Virus record (IMG/VR): IMGVR_UViG_3300027816_000498 | Coordinates: 1 to 20,270 of that record | Strand: one strand, 5' to 3' | Length of the DNA: 20,270 nt | From: a virus | Shown: in pieces, positions 4,777-11,190 of the stretch | How positions within the stretch are numbered: position 1 is the stretch's first letter | Layout: each line of letters opens with the position of its first letter | Made by a program: the position numbers and the translations under genes | Notes under the pieces: generated by a model | Told to the model about the DNA's origin: nothing | Databases searched by the model: none | What the model saw: only the letters and a program-made list of their open reading frames with translations

Positions 4777-6420
4777 ATGTTTGACAGTTCAGGTTATTCA
4801 CCCAAGGACTTGGTCTTTGGAGAGAAGGGTCGCAACAAGTTGATTGATGGCATCACTAAGATTGCTGATGCAGTAAAGAGTACCCTTGGCCCAGGGGGCA
4901 ATACGGTGTTGATAGAGTCACCGCATCACACACATGGTATCACGGTTACAAAGGATGGGGTTACAGTTGCCAAGGCTGTTGACTTGTTTGATCCGGTAGA
5001 GAACCTTGCGGTTAGGATGATGAAGGAGGCAGCTGAGCGTACCGCTACCAGTGCAGGGGATGGTACGACCACCTCGATTATCTTAACGGAGGCTATGGTC
5101 CTTGAGGGGACTAAGAGGCTAACGCCTGAGGTGAACCGCACTGCGGTGCTAAGACATTTGCATACTATGTGCAATGAGGTGGTCAGTCAGTTGTCTTCAA
5201 AGGCTAAGAAGGTGACGAATAAGATGCTCATTGACGTGGCTACAATATCAGCGAACAATGACAAGGAGATCGGGCGAATTATCGCTGAGGTGTATAAGGA
5301 CATCGGGAGAGATGGCATTGTCACTGTGGAGAAGAGCCAGACCCATGAGACATATGCTGAGACCACTAAGGGTCTAAAGATTGACAGGGGCTATTTGTCA
5401 AATATGTTCATCAACGACCAGAAAAAGGACGAGTGTGTATTTGAGGATGTGATGGTATTGGTTTGTGACATTGAGATAAGTAACATCTTGCAGATTGAGA
5501 ACATACTAAAGCCAATCATTACTGAGGGTAAAAAGCTACTCATCATATCGCCATGCAGTGTGAACGTGGTCAATACCCTTGCGGCAAATGTTGTAAAGGG
5601 TAATGTCAAGGTCTGTGCTATTGCTCCGCCTAACTTTGGTTATAAGCAGCACGAGCTGATGCAGGACATCGCAATAAGTGTTGGGGCTAACTACTTCAGT
5701 GAGAAAACTGGTGACGACTTGTCGCTCATCAACTATGGCGACTTAGGCCATGCAGCAAAGGTCATTGTCTCATCTGACAAGACCATCTTGCTCAAGTCAA
5801 ATGCGAGAGCTAAGGCTGAGCAGGTGGACGAGAGGGTCAAGCAGCTATGGGCTGCTCATGCGTTAGCAAAGCGCAAGGCTGACAAGGACTTCATCTTAGA
5901 GCGCATCGCTTCCTTGACCGGTGGTATCGGTGTGATATATGTCGGTGGCAATACTGACCTGGAGCAAAAGGAGCTGTATGACCGTGTTGACGATGCAGTA
6001 TGCGCAGTGAGGTCTGCATTGGAGGAGGGTATCCTTCCAGGTGCCGGCAAAGCACTCTTCGAGATTGACCATAGTAAGCTGTTGGGTGAATTTGACGACC
6101 ATGAGCAAAATGTGGCGTGGCATATCATGGACGCAGCACTTGAGGCTCCAATCAAACAGATACTTAAAAATGTTGGGCTTAACTTTGAGACGGTGTATGA
6201 GTTCTTTACTCCTGAGGAATATGACAAGGTACCTGACGGCTATGGGTATAATGTCAAGACCGGTGAGTTCGGGGATCTCATCAAGATGGGTATCGTTGAC
6301 CCACTCAAGGTCACAAGGAGTGCGCTGCAAAATGCAGTAAGTGTGGCATCAACAATTCTTAGCACCAATGCCATCATCACAATGGGTAGGAGCTTTGAGA
6401 TTTCTAACGCTAAACAATAA
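4777..6420 (+). CDS. groEL: Phage-encoded chaperonin GroEL (Cpn60)
   Basis: The 547-residue product is a full-length group I chaperonin, the same size as the bacterial protein. It should form an ATP-driven folding ring in the cytoplasm. Visible landmarks are the nucleotide-binding TLGPGG near residue 36, TVTKDGVTV, the AGDGTTTS loop near residue 93, the apical-domain start DRGYLSNMFIN, and RVDDAVCAVRSALEEGI, which carries the Asp equivalent to the ATP-hydrolysis residue of E. coli GroEL. The C-terminus (NAKQ) lacks the GGM repeat tail of many bacterial GroELs. It is first in a unit with a MazG-like enzyme and an aminoacyl-tRNA-synthetase-like gene; the matching groES lies 1.9 kb downstream. 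Probably used to fold capsid or tail proteins, as phage chaperonins are elsewhere; that role is inferred. Confidence 0.95.
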   Translation: MFDSSGYSPKDLVFGEKGRNKLIDGITKIADAVKSTLGPGGNTVLIESPHHTHGITVTKDGVTVAKAVDLFDPVENLAVRMMKEAAERTATSAGDGTTTSIILTEAMVLEGTKRLTPEVNRTAVLRHLHTMCNEVVSQLSSKAKKVTNKMLIDVATISANNDKEIGRIIAEVYKDIGRDGIVTVEKSQTHETYAETTKGLKIDRGYLSNMFINDQKKDECVFEDVMVLVCDIEISNILQIENILKPIITEGKKLLIISPCSVNVVNTLAANVVKGNVKVCAIAPPNFGYKQHELMQDIAISVGANYFSEKTGDDLSLINYGDLGHAAKVIVSSDKTILLKSNARAKAEQVDERVKQLWAAHALAKRKADKDFILERIASLTGGIGVIYVGGNTDLEQKELYDRVDDAVCAVRSALEEGILPGAGKALFEIDHSKLLGEFDDHEQNVAWHIMDAALEAPIKQILKNVGLNFETVYEFFTPEEYDKVPDGYGYNVKTGEFGDLIKMGIVDPLKVTRSALQNAVSVASTILSTNAIITMGRSFEISNAKQ

Positions 6421-6425
6421 GACCA

Positions 6426-6785
6426 ATGCTTAATACACTAGCTAAAAATATCTACGAGGGGAATAAAGCCAGAGGATTCTGGGATGAGGAGCGCAATATT
6501 GGCGAGACGCTTATGCTTGTCGTCACAGAGCTGTCTGAGGCACTTGAAGCGCACCGGTCAGGGAAACTATGCTCTTACAGTGATAAAGTTGCTTACGCTG
6601 AATCTGATGACGCTGTACAGGCATTTAAGCATCACATCAAGGACAGCTTTGAGGACGAGATAGCTGACGCTGTCATCCGGCTGCTTGATATGTGTGGTGG
6701 TCTTCGCATTGACATAGACTTCCATGTTACATCAAAACTGATGTACAATGCATCAAGGCCATACAAGCATGGTAAGAAATATTAG
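6426..6785 (+). CDS. MazG-like nucleotide pyrophosphohydrolase
   Basis: The 119-residue helical protein carries the all-alpha NTP pyrophosphatase motif: TELSEALEAHR (Glu35, Glu38) and FEDEIADAVIRLLD (Glu78, Asp81). These acidic residues hold magnesium in the MazG/dUTPase-2 superfamily, which converts NTP or dNTP to the monophosphate and pyrophosphate. Its length fits a single-domain phage MazG-like enzyme. It begins five bases after groEL, so the two are probably co-transcribed. Phage MazG proteins are proposed to adjust nucleotide pools or alarmone levels; the substrate cannot be read from the sequence. Confidence 0.85.
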   Translation: MLNTLAKNIYEGNKARGFWDEERNIGETLMLVVTELSEALEAHRSGKLCSYSDKVAYAESDDAVQAFKHHIKDSFEDEIADAVIRLLDMCGGLRIDIDFHVTSKLMYNASRPYKHGKKY

Positions 6786-6812
6786 TTCATTTTTTAAAAC
6801 CAATTTCACAAC

Positions 6813-7661
6813 ATGAAGCATTCTTTGCATTCCTCGTTTTATCCGCACATTGACGCACATAAATTTACTGCTGTAGTAAGAAAGCTAAGACAGTTTTTTG
6901 ACAATAAAGGCCTACTTGAGGTGCATACGCAAAATAGGCTAAGCATATTGGCGGCCTGCGAGGACCCATTTAATATTCGAACCTTTGCATACAATGGCAA
7001 CGTGTATCCGCTACCGCAGACTGGGCAGATGTGGTTAGAGCATGAGCTGCTGACACAGCCACAGGAGAAAGGTTTCTACTGCGTATCGACTAGCTATCGC
7101 AATGAGAAGAACCCAATTGAGGGGAGACACTGTTTGATATTCCCTATGTTTGAGTTTGAGTTCCATGGTACAATGAGCGACCTCGTTAAAATGGAGCATG
7201 AGCTGCTACAGTTCTTAGGCTTCGAGGGAGTAAAGGAGATGAACTACGAGGACGTGTGTAATGAGTATGGTGTTGGTATCATTGACAACGAGACAGAGGG
7301 TGCCTTGTATAAAGACCATTCTGATGCGGTGTTGTTGATGAACTTCCCAGAGCGTACCAATCCATTCTGGAATATGGCTAGAAGCGAGGAGACAGGTCTT
7401 GCTAAAAAGATTGACGTGATCCTCTGTGGTCAGGAGACCATTGGCTCTGCCGAGAGAGGTTGTGACATCGAGAAGATGAGAACAAAGTTCTACTCGATTG
7501 AGGGAGGCAAGTATGCCGAGAAGCTGTTCGACCTATTCAGCCATAGCAGAGTGATGAGCGAACTTGAGGAGTTCTTCACTAATAACTTCATCCCTAGAGT
7601 AGGGGGTGGTATTGGTATCACTAGACTTATCAGAGCTATGGAGATAAATAAATTGATTTGA
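6813..7661 (+). CDS. Stand-alone class II aminoacyl-tRNA-synthetase-like catalytic core
   Basis: The 282 residues contain the three class II motifs in the Asp/Asn/Lys (class IIb) style. Motif 1 is at residues 29-40 (FFDNKGLLEVHT). Motif 2 is at about 92-117, with Arg96 and Glu98 in YRNE, then RH and PMFEFEF. Motif 3 is at 264-271 (GGGIGITR). A GQETIGSAERGCD segment (206-218) resembles the amino-acid site region of AspRS and AsnRS. There is no N-terminal OB-fold anticodon-binding domain, so it is unlikely to be a normal tRNA synthetase. Relatives of this shape include ammonia-dependent asparagine synthetase (AsnA) and the EF-P modifier EpmA. The amino acid and acceptor are unknown. It follows the MazG-like gene and ends at a strong terminator. 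Confidence 0.8.
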   Translation: MKHSLHSSFYPHIDAHKFTAVVRKLRQFFDNKGLLEVHTQNRLSILAACEDPFNIRTFAYNGNVYPLPQTGQMWLEHELLTQPQEKGFYCVSTSYRNEKNPIEGRHCLIFPMFEFEFHGTMSDLVKMEHELLQFLGFEGVKEMNYEDVCNEYGVGIIDNETEGALYKDHSDAVLLMNFPERTNPFWNMARSEETGLAKKIDVILCGQETIGSAERGCDIEKMRTKFYSIEGGKYAEKLFDLFSHSRVMSELEEFFTNNFIPRVGGGIGITRLIRAMEINKLI

Positions 7662-7679
7662 TTTTGTTTTCTAAGCGTT

Positions 7680-7707
7680 AGGGGTTGAGGCGACTCAGCC
7701 CCTTTTT
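7680..7707 (+). terminator. Intrinsic terminator after the synthetase-like gene
   Basis: GGGGTTGAG-GCGA-CTCAGCCCC (9-bp stem with one G-T pair, tetraloop) followed by TTTTT; the A at 7680 can pair with the first T. It ends the groEL unit, so the SleB-like and groES genes downstream would need read-through or their own promoter, which I do not see clearly. Confidence 0.9.
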
Positions 7708-7729
7708 ATCTAATTAAATTTAATTCAAT

Positions 7730-8266
7730 ATGAAGTATGCAATATTTTTTCTCTTGTTTATTACGGCACTCTCCCTTTCCGGTCCAATGCAGGAAAAGAA
7801 AGAGATACAAGATAGGCAGGAGCCGGTACAAGAGATTGTTGAGGAAGTGGTATTAGATTACTCTATCAATAAAAAACCAAAGGCTGAGTGGACTGAGGTG
7901 GACTGGATGGCGAAGATGCTAATGTCAGAGACACCTGACTCAACTGACGTAGAGGGTCTAAGATACATGGCCATCTCCGCAGTCGTCAGGGCAGAGATGA
8001 TGAAAACCGATGTCATCAAAGCGATAACATACCCAAGAGCCTACAGCGGTGTGAACTTAGAGAGTTATATCTGGTGGAGAGCAGAGCCAACAAGTATACA
8101 CAAAGCAATTGCGAGAGACTTAGTTGAGAATGGTCTCAGAGAAAGCGACCCGAAAATATTTGCATTCTGCAATATGAGCATCATCTCCGAGAAGAATAGG
8201 AGATGGTTTAGAACGCTAAAGTACTATAAGAAGGTCGGACAAGTAACATTTTTTCTATTAAAATAA
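7730..8266 (+). CDS. Exported SleB-like cell-wall hydrolase
   Basis: The 178-residue product starts with a short hydrophobic segment (residues 3-17) that could be a signal peptide or anchor, then a Glu-rich linker (21-41). The domain from residue 57 reads WMAKMLMSETPDSTDVEGLRYMAISAVV, matching the start of the SleB/hydrolase-2 family; Glu67 would be the catalytic acid. Next comes ITYPRAYSGVN and a C-terminal VGQVTFF in place of the family's usual GxHxFY. Such enzymes cut peptidoglycan glycan strands. The gene is apart from the lysis cassette around 12.5-14.1 kb, so it may act in the envelope at another stage or be a virion-associated hydrolase. Leader: AATTTAATTCAAT before ATG. Confidence 0.65.
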   Translation: MKYAIFFLLFITALSLSGPMQEKKEIQDRQEPVQEIVEEVVLDYSINKKPKAEWTEVDWMAKMLMSETPDSTDVEGLRYMAISAVVRAEMMKTDVIKAITYPRAYSGVNLESYIWWRAEPTSIHKAIARDLVENGLRESDPKIFAFCNMSIISEKNRRWFRTLKYYKKVGQVTFFLLK

Positions 8267-8277
8267 AATTCAATCAA

Positions 8278-8535
8278 ATGCAACCAATAGGAAAATATAT
8301 AGTCGTATCGTCAATTGACGAGGAAATCAAAACAGATTCAGGCATCATCCTTTCAGGAGACGATGCCAGTCAGTTCAGATATAAAAAGGGCAAGGTAGTA
8401 AAACCTGGCACTGACGTATCTGTGATAAAAGAGGGTGACATTGTCTATTACGACAAGGGCTTCTCATTCACAATGATCATCAACAATGAGCAACATACAA
8501 TCATTCGGGAGAACGATGTCGTTGTTGTTTGTTAA
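8278..8535 (+). CDS. groES: Phage-encoded co-chaperonin GroES (Cpn10)
   Basis: The 85 residues fit the Cpn10 fold: MQPIGKYIVVSS for the first strands, a mobile-loop region with SGIILSG at 21-27 (the IIL tripeptide takes the place of the IVL that contacts GroEL), then KKGKVVKPG, KEGDIVYYDKG and a final IIRENDVVVV. It would cap the GroEL ring coded at 4777. It is slightly shorter than the bacterial protein (about 95). Its gene lies 1.9 kb after groEL instead of directly before it, as is usual in bacteria. It follows the SleB-like gene by 11 bases. The last 35 bases overlap the end of a convergent regulator gene. Confidence 0.9.
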   Translation: MQPIGKYIVVSSIDEEIKTDSGIILSGDDASQFRYKKGKVVKPGTDVSVIKEGDIVYYDKGFSFTMIINNEQHTIIRENDVVVVC

Positions 8536-8947
8536 AGTTGTTCATTTCAATAATCATATCTTTGTAAACCTTCTCGCTGTACCTAGCTTTCCTTTTTAGG
8601 AAGATAGGGTTATTGCATTTCTGCACAGGGATATCTTGTCCGTTTAGCTTTCTGTATAAGTCAGCAATGAGAAGCTTCCCCTTGTCACTCATTTGGTAGA
8701 TGGTAGCTCTCTGGCCTACCTTCTTTCGAAAGACTTCGAACCATCCGTCTCTGAGCATTTGGTCAAATCTTCGCTTGTTCCAGGGTAAAAGCCTCTCAAA
8801 GTCAGAGAATCGCTCTCTATTGAAGTAGCCTTCGGAATACATAAAGATTAAAACATCCAGTTCTGCCTGCGATATTTTGTGTTTTGCCTTGAAGTACTGA
8901 CGTATTACTTTGTAATATTTCAGATAATCTCTGGGTGGTGTAGCCAT
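8501..8947 (-). CDS. MarR-like winged-helix transcriptional regulator
   Basis: The 148-residue protein has the layout of a MarR-type regulator. An N-terminal helix is followed by KISQAELDVLIFMYSEGYF, then a helix-turn-helix (FERLLPWNKRRFDQMLRDGWFEVF, about 50-73) and a wing with KKVGQRATIYQMSDKGKLLIADLYRKL (75-101). It is the only leftward gene among the rightward ones. It diverges from the late operon at 9028 and its 3' end overlaps groES. Back-to-back TATATTTG boxes fill the 80-bp gap, so it could control itself and the late genes. The C-terminal 40 residues are basic and have no recognised motif. DNA target and ligand are unknown. Confidence 0.75.
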   Translation of the reverse strand: MATPPRDYLKYYKVIRQYFKAKHKISQAELDVLIFMYSEGYFNRERFSDFERLLPWNKRRFDQMLRDGWFEVFRKKVGQRATIYQMSDKGKLLIADLYRKLNGQDIPVQKCNNPIFLKRKARYSEKVYKDMIIEMNNFNKQQRHRSPE

Positions 8948-8974
8948 TTTTATTAAATTTTATTAAATTTTATA

Positions 8975-8982
8975 CAAATATA
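8975..8982 (-). promoter_or_regulatory. -7 box of the MarR-like gene
   Basis: TATATTTG on the minus strand, 28 bases before the start at 8947. It fits TAnnTTTG but has no clear TTTG at the -33 position. The leader downstream contains a repeated AAATTTAATAA. Confidence 0.45.
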
Positions 8983-8997
8983 ATCAAGAAAACTTAT

Positions 8998-9005
8998 TAT
9001 ATTTG
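8998..9005 (+). promoter_or_regulatory. -7 box of the late operon
   Basis: TATATTTG on the plus strand, 22 bases before the start at 9028 and only 15 bases from the opposing box. No clear -33 TTTG is visible, which suits a promoter that needs an activator. It could serve all genes from 9028 to beyond the window's right edge. Confidence 0.45.
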
Positions 9006-9027
9006 ACCGAAATAAAAAAATATTCAT

Positions 9028-9252
9028 ATGCCGGACGATAAAAAAACCAAGCAAGAACCTGTTTCTGGTAGCATAGACCTAGCTAAAAAGCTGAATGATA
9101 TTACATTTAGCAATAAGCAGGTTAAAATGATTGCTGAGATGCAGGCCGAGAAAAGTAGAGTCAAGGAAATGATGGGGAGAAAGAAAGGGGGGCAAGCAGG
9201 TATGCCAAAAATAGCAGGACTAGCAACATTAGGCAATCAGATTATTAAATAG
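9028..9252 (+). CDS. Hypothetical basic protein, 74 aa
   Basis: A Lys-rich small protein (MPDDKKTKQEPVSGSIDLAKKL...) with a central helix-like stretch containing VKMIAEMQAEKSRVKEMMG, then a flexible GRKKGGQAGMPK and a hydrophobic end. No family is recognised. It is the first gene after the divergent promoter boxes and the first of a run of seven very small proteins before the structural genes. It may bind nucleic acid or be a minor virion component; neither is shown. Confidence 0.65.
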   Translation: MPDDKKTKQEPVSGSIDLAKKLNDITFSNKQVKMIAEMQAEKSRVKEMMGRKKGGQAGMPKIAGLATLGNQIIK

Positions 9253-9266
9253 TAAACTAGTTTATC

Positions 9267-9437
9267 ATGAAAAAGACATCATCAACTCCGAATTTACCAA
9301 TGTCTTCTCGTATGCAGATGGCTGCTGGTGGCGACAAAATGGCTCCAATGGCTAAAAAAGCTGGGAAAGCCGGTGCTACTACCAAGATGACAAAAGGAGC
9401 TTCAAAAAAAGCAATGCCTGCGAAGAAAGGCTACTAG
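9267..9437 (+). CDS. Small basic Ala/Lys/Met-rich protein, 56 aa
   Basis: A frame from ATG 9267 to TAG 9437 encodes MKKTSSTPNLPMSSRMQMAAGG followed by Lys-Ala-Gly repeats (MAKKAGKAGATTKMTKGASKK) and ends AKKGY. It is strongly basic and low in complexity, like small DNA-condensing or scaffold-type proteins, but I cannot assign a function. The next gene begins two bases after its stop, so it fits tightly into the operon. Confidence 0.6.
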   Translation: MKKTSSTPNLPMSSRMQMAAGGDKMAPMAKKAGKAGATTKMTKGASKKAMPAKKGY

Positions 9438-9438
9438 T

Positions 9439-9708
9439 ATGAAGCTAGAAACGCAAAGGTTTATGGGGAAGGACCAGCTTGTGAGCAGGCTTGCAGCACA
9501 GGTTGGTTCCATAAACCAAGCAAAAACAATTTTAATCAAGCGTGGTGATATGAATCCTGACGGCAAGACACTCACAGCGAAAGGAATGAAGCGAAATGCG
9601 ATGACCGCAAGCGAAAGAGCGGTAGACAGAGCGGCAAAAGCGTCAGGAAAACCAAAATCAAACTACAAATATAACCCATTAACAAATAGAGCAACCTTAA
9701 AAAAGTAA
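9439..9708 (+). CDS. Hypothetical basic protein, 89 aa
   Basis: Starts MKLETQRFMGKDQLVSRLAA, then a section resembling a small helical DNA- or RNA-binding protein (SINQAKTILIKRGDMNPDGKTLTAKG) and a Lys/Arg-rich tail ending NRATLKK. No named family is recognised. It starts two bases after the 56-aa gene. Net charge is strongly positive. Confidence 0.65.
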   Translation: MKLETQRFMGKDQLVSRLAAQVGSINQAKTILIKRGDMNPDGKTLTAKGMKRNAMTASERAVDRAAKASGKPKSNYKYNPLTNRATLKK

Positions 9709-9712
9709 AATT

Positions 9713-9880
9713 ATGGCTAAGTCAAAGAAACAAGAGGTCGTAGAGGATGAAGTAATCGAGCAACCTGTAGTATCTGAAGAGGTGCAAGAGGAAAAGGTAG
9801 AGGAGACCAAGCAAGAAGAGGTGCATCCTCACAAAGTAGGACTACAATCAAGAGACTATAGAAGCAAATATGGCAAATAA
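9713..9880 (+). CDS. Small acidic protein, 55 aa
   Basis: ATG 9713 to TAA 9880 encodes a very Glu/Val-rich protein (MAKSKKQEVVEDEVIEQ, then SEEVQEEKVEETKQEE), with a basic C-terminus (RDYRSKYGK). It is the only acidic member of this run of small basic proteins. It overlaps the next gene by 11 bases. It is probably disordered. It could partner with one of its basic neighbours, which is speculation. Confidence 0.6.
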   Translation: MAKSKKQEVVEDEVIEQPVVSEEVQEEKVEETKQEEVHPHKVGLQSRDYRSKYGK

Positions 9881-10160
9881 AGCGACAATGAAATGCAATA
9901 GCCCTCGATCATCAGACCGACCAGGTAAAAAGATGATGGTTAAGGCTTGCTCCGGTGGGCAAGAGAAGCTTTTGCACTTCGGTGCCAAGGGTTATGGTAA
10001 TAATTACTCTGATGCAGCTAGAAAAAGCTTTAAGGCAAGACATAAATGCGACTCAGCAGACGATAAACTAACACCAAGATACTGGGCTTGCAAGCATTTG
10101 TGGGGAGGTCCAGGTAAACATACAACAAGTAACCCTAAAGGTAGACAAGGTAAGTACTAA
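9870..10160 (+). CDS. Aquatic-phage family protein with KSFxARHxCD motif, 96 aa
   Basis: A basic Cys-rich protein. The segment RKSFKARHKCDSADDKLTPR followed by YWACKHLW resembles a small protein family I recall from marine and freshwater phages (KSFxARHxCD...RYWxCKxW), of unknown function. The preceding LLHFGAKGYGNNYSDAARK agrees with that family. Cys residues at about 9, 27, 60 and 74 could bind metal. Its stop overlaps the next start (TAATG). The family link rests on motif memory, not a search. Confidence 0.65.
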   Translation: MANKATMKCNSPRSSDRPGKKMMVKACSGGQEKLLHFGAKGYGNNYSDAARKSFKARHKCDSADDKLTPRYWACKHLWGGPGKHTTSNPKGRQGKY

Positions 10161-10495
10161 TGAAGGATAGTTGCTATAAAAAAGTAAAAGCACAATACGA
10201 TGTGTTCCCATCGGCAAGAGCGTCACAGGCTATAGCTAAGTGCCGCAAGCAATCGGGTAATGTCGTTAAGTCCGAGAAGGGTACAAGCCTAAAGAGATGG
10301 GAGAAAGAGAATTGGGTTGACACAAAAACAAATAAGCCTTGTGGGGCAGGAGGTAAAAACGAGTATTGCAGACCGACAAAGAGAGTATCTGCACAGACTC
10401 CGAAGACAAAGAGCGAGATTAGTCCTGCAAAACTAGAGAGTAAAAAAAGAGAGAAGTCAATGGTGGGTATGGGTAACAGAGTAAAAAAAGTATAG
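10160..10495 (+). CDS. Small Cys-containing phage/virus protein with CYxKVKAxY motif, 111 aa
   Basis: Two modules are visible. Residues 3-33 (DSCYKKVKAQYDVFPSARAS followed by QAIAKCRKQ) match a short motif (CYxKVKAxYxVxPSAxAS...KCRK) seen in phage and large-virus proteins. Residues 44-80 (LKRWEKENWVDTKTNKPCG, then NEYCRPTKRVSAQTPKT) resemble a second conserved module (DUF5872-type) that ends at a Thr/Pro/Lys stretch. Function is unknown. It is coupled to the gene before it by TAATG, and the pair probably work together. Confidence 0.65.
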   Translation: MKDSCYKKVKAQYDVFPSARASQAIAKCRKQSGNVVKSEKGTSLKRWEKENWVDTKTNKPCGAGGKNEYCRPTKRVSAQTPKTKSEISPAKLESKKREKSMVGMGNRVKKV

Positions 10496-10497
10496 CT

Positions 10498-10671
10498 ATG
10501 AGCATAATGACAAAAAGCAGAGGTATAGGTGATACCATTGAGAAAATCACCAAAGCTACCGGCATAAAGAAAATTGTCGAAGTAGTATCAAAAGCTACAG
10601 GAGAAGACTGTGGCTGTGAAGAAAGAAGAGACTCATTGAATAGATTATTCCCATATAATAATAACAAATAA
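10498..10671 (+). CDS. Small CGC-motif protein, 57 aa
   Basis: ATG 10498 to TAA 10671 encodes a 57-residue protein with GIGDTIEKITKATGIKKIVE at residues 9-28 and GEDCGCEERRDSLNRLFPY further on. I recall this pattern (GIGDTIEKIT...DCGCxxRxxxLNxLFPY) from phage genomes as a conserved small protein without known function. The Cys-Gly-Cys pair might bind metal. Its stop overlaps the structural gene's start by one base (TAATG). Confidence 0.65.
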   Translation: MSIMTKSRGIGDTIEKITKATGIKKIVEVVSKATGEDCGCEERRDSLNRLFPYNNNK

Positions 10672-11189
10672 TGGCAAACGTAAGAATACAACCAAGTAGA
10701 GCATTGGCAGTTATAAATTCAAATAATGCTGACATACCATATCCGGCAGTGACAGCAACTGGTAGTTCAGGTGGTCCTGTTGCTAACTTCCTTGTTGATG
10801 CAACTAAAAACTTCCTGACATTGCAGGTAGCTCCAGGTGATATTGTTTACAATTTAACTACAGGATTGGCTGCTACAGTTACAGCAGGTGCCACTTCAGC
10901 AGCAACTGATAGAGTAGGATTGAATGCCAATATCTTTTTAGCAGCCGGCAACTCATATGTTATCTATCAATCAAGCCCATTTAATGGTGGTCAGAACACA
11001 GGCTGTGTTCTTTTTGTTGGATCTACAGGAGACGTTGTAGTGACTACAGCAGGTAATGACATTGTTACATTTGTCAATGTACAAGATGGAGCATTCCTAC
11101 CAGTACAAGTTTTAAAGGTTTGGGCTTCATACACTTTCCCTTCAGGGGCAGTAACAACATCAGCATCAGATATCTTAGCTCTTTGGTAA
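10671..11189 (+). CDS. Probable virion structural protein, 172 aa
   Basis: The composition (Ala, Val, Thr, Gly, Asn) and alternating hydrophobic pattern indicate an all-beta protein with no Cys-rich or catalytic motif. The C-terminal half (GCVLFVGSTGDVVVTTAGND, then VTFVNVQDGAFLPVQVLKVW and SDILALW) follows a pattern common in phage virion proteins next to tail genes (TGCVLYVG...FLPVQVxxV...SxIxALW). A decoration or tail-associated role is likely, but the exact position in the particle cannot be told. Confidence 0.65.
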   Translation: MANVRIQPSRALAVINSNNADIPYPAVTATGSSGGPVANFLVDATKNFLTLQVAPGDIVYNLTTGLAATVTAGATSAATDRVGLNANIFLAAGNSYVIYQSSPFNGGQNTGCVLFVGSTGDVVVTTAGNDIVTFVNVQDGAFLPVQVLKVWASYTFPSGAVTTSASDILALW

Positions 11190-11190
11190 A

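Noticed and set aside
4926-6340. Long frames antisense to groEL and in its +2 frame (for example 5856-6227, 5896-6330, 6041-6340)
   Set aside because: They are shadows of a clearly conserved chaperonin gene, with no leader and unlikely composition.
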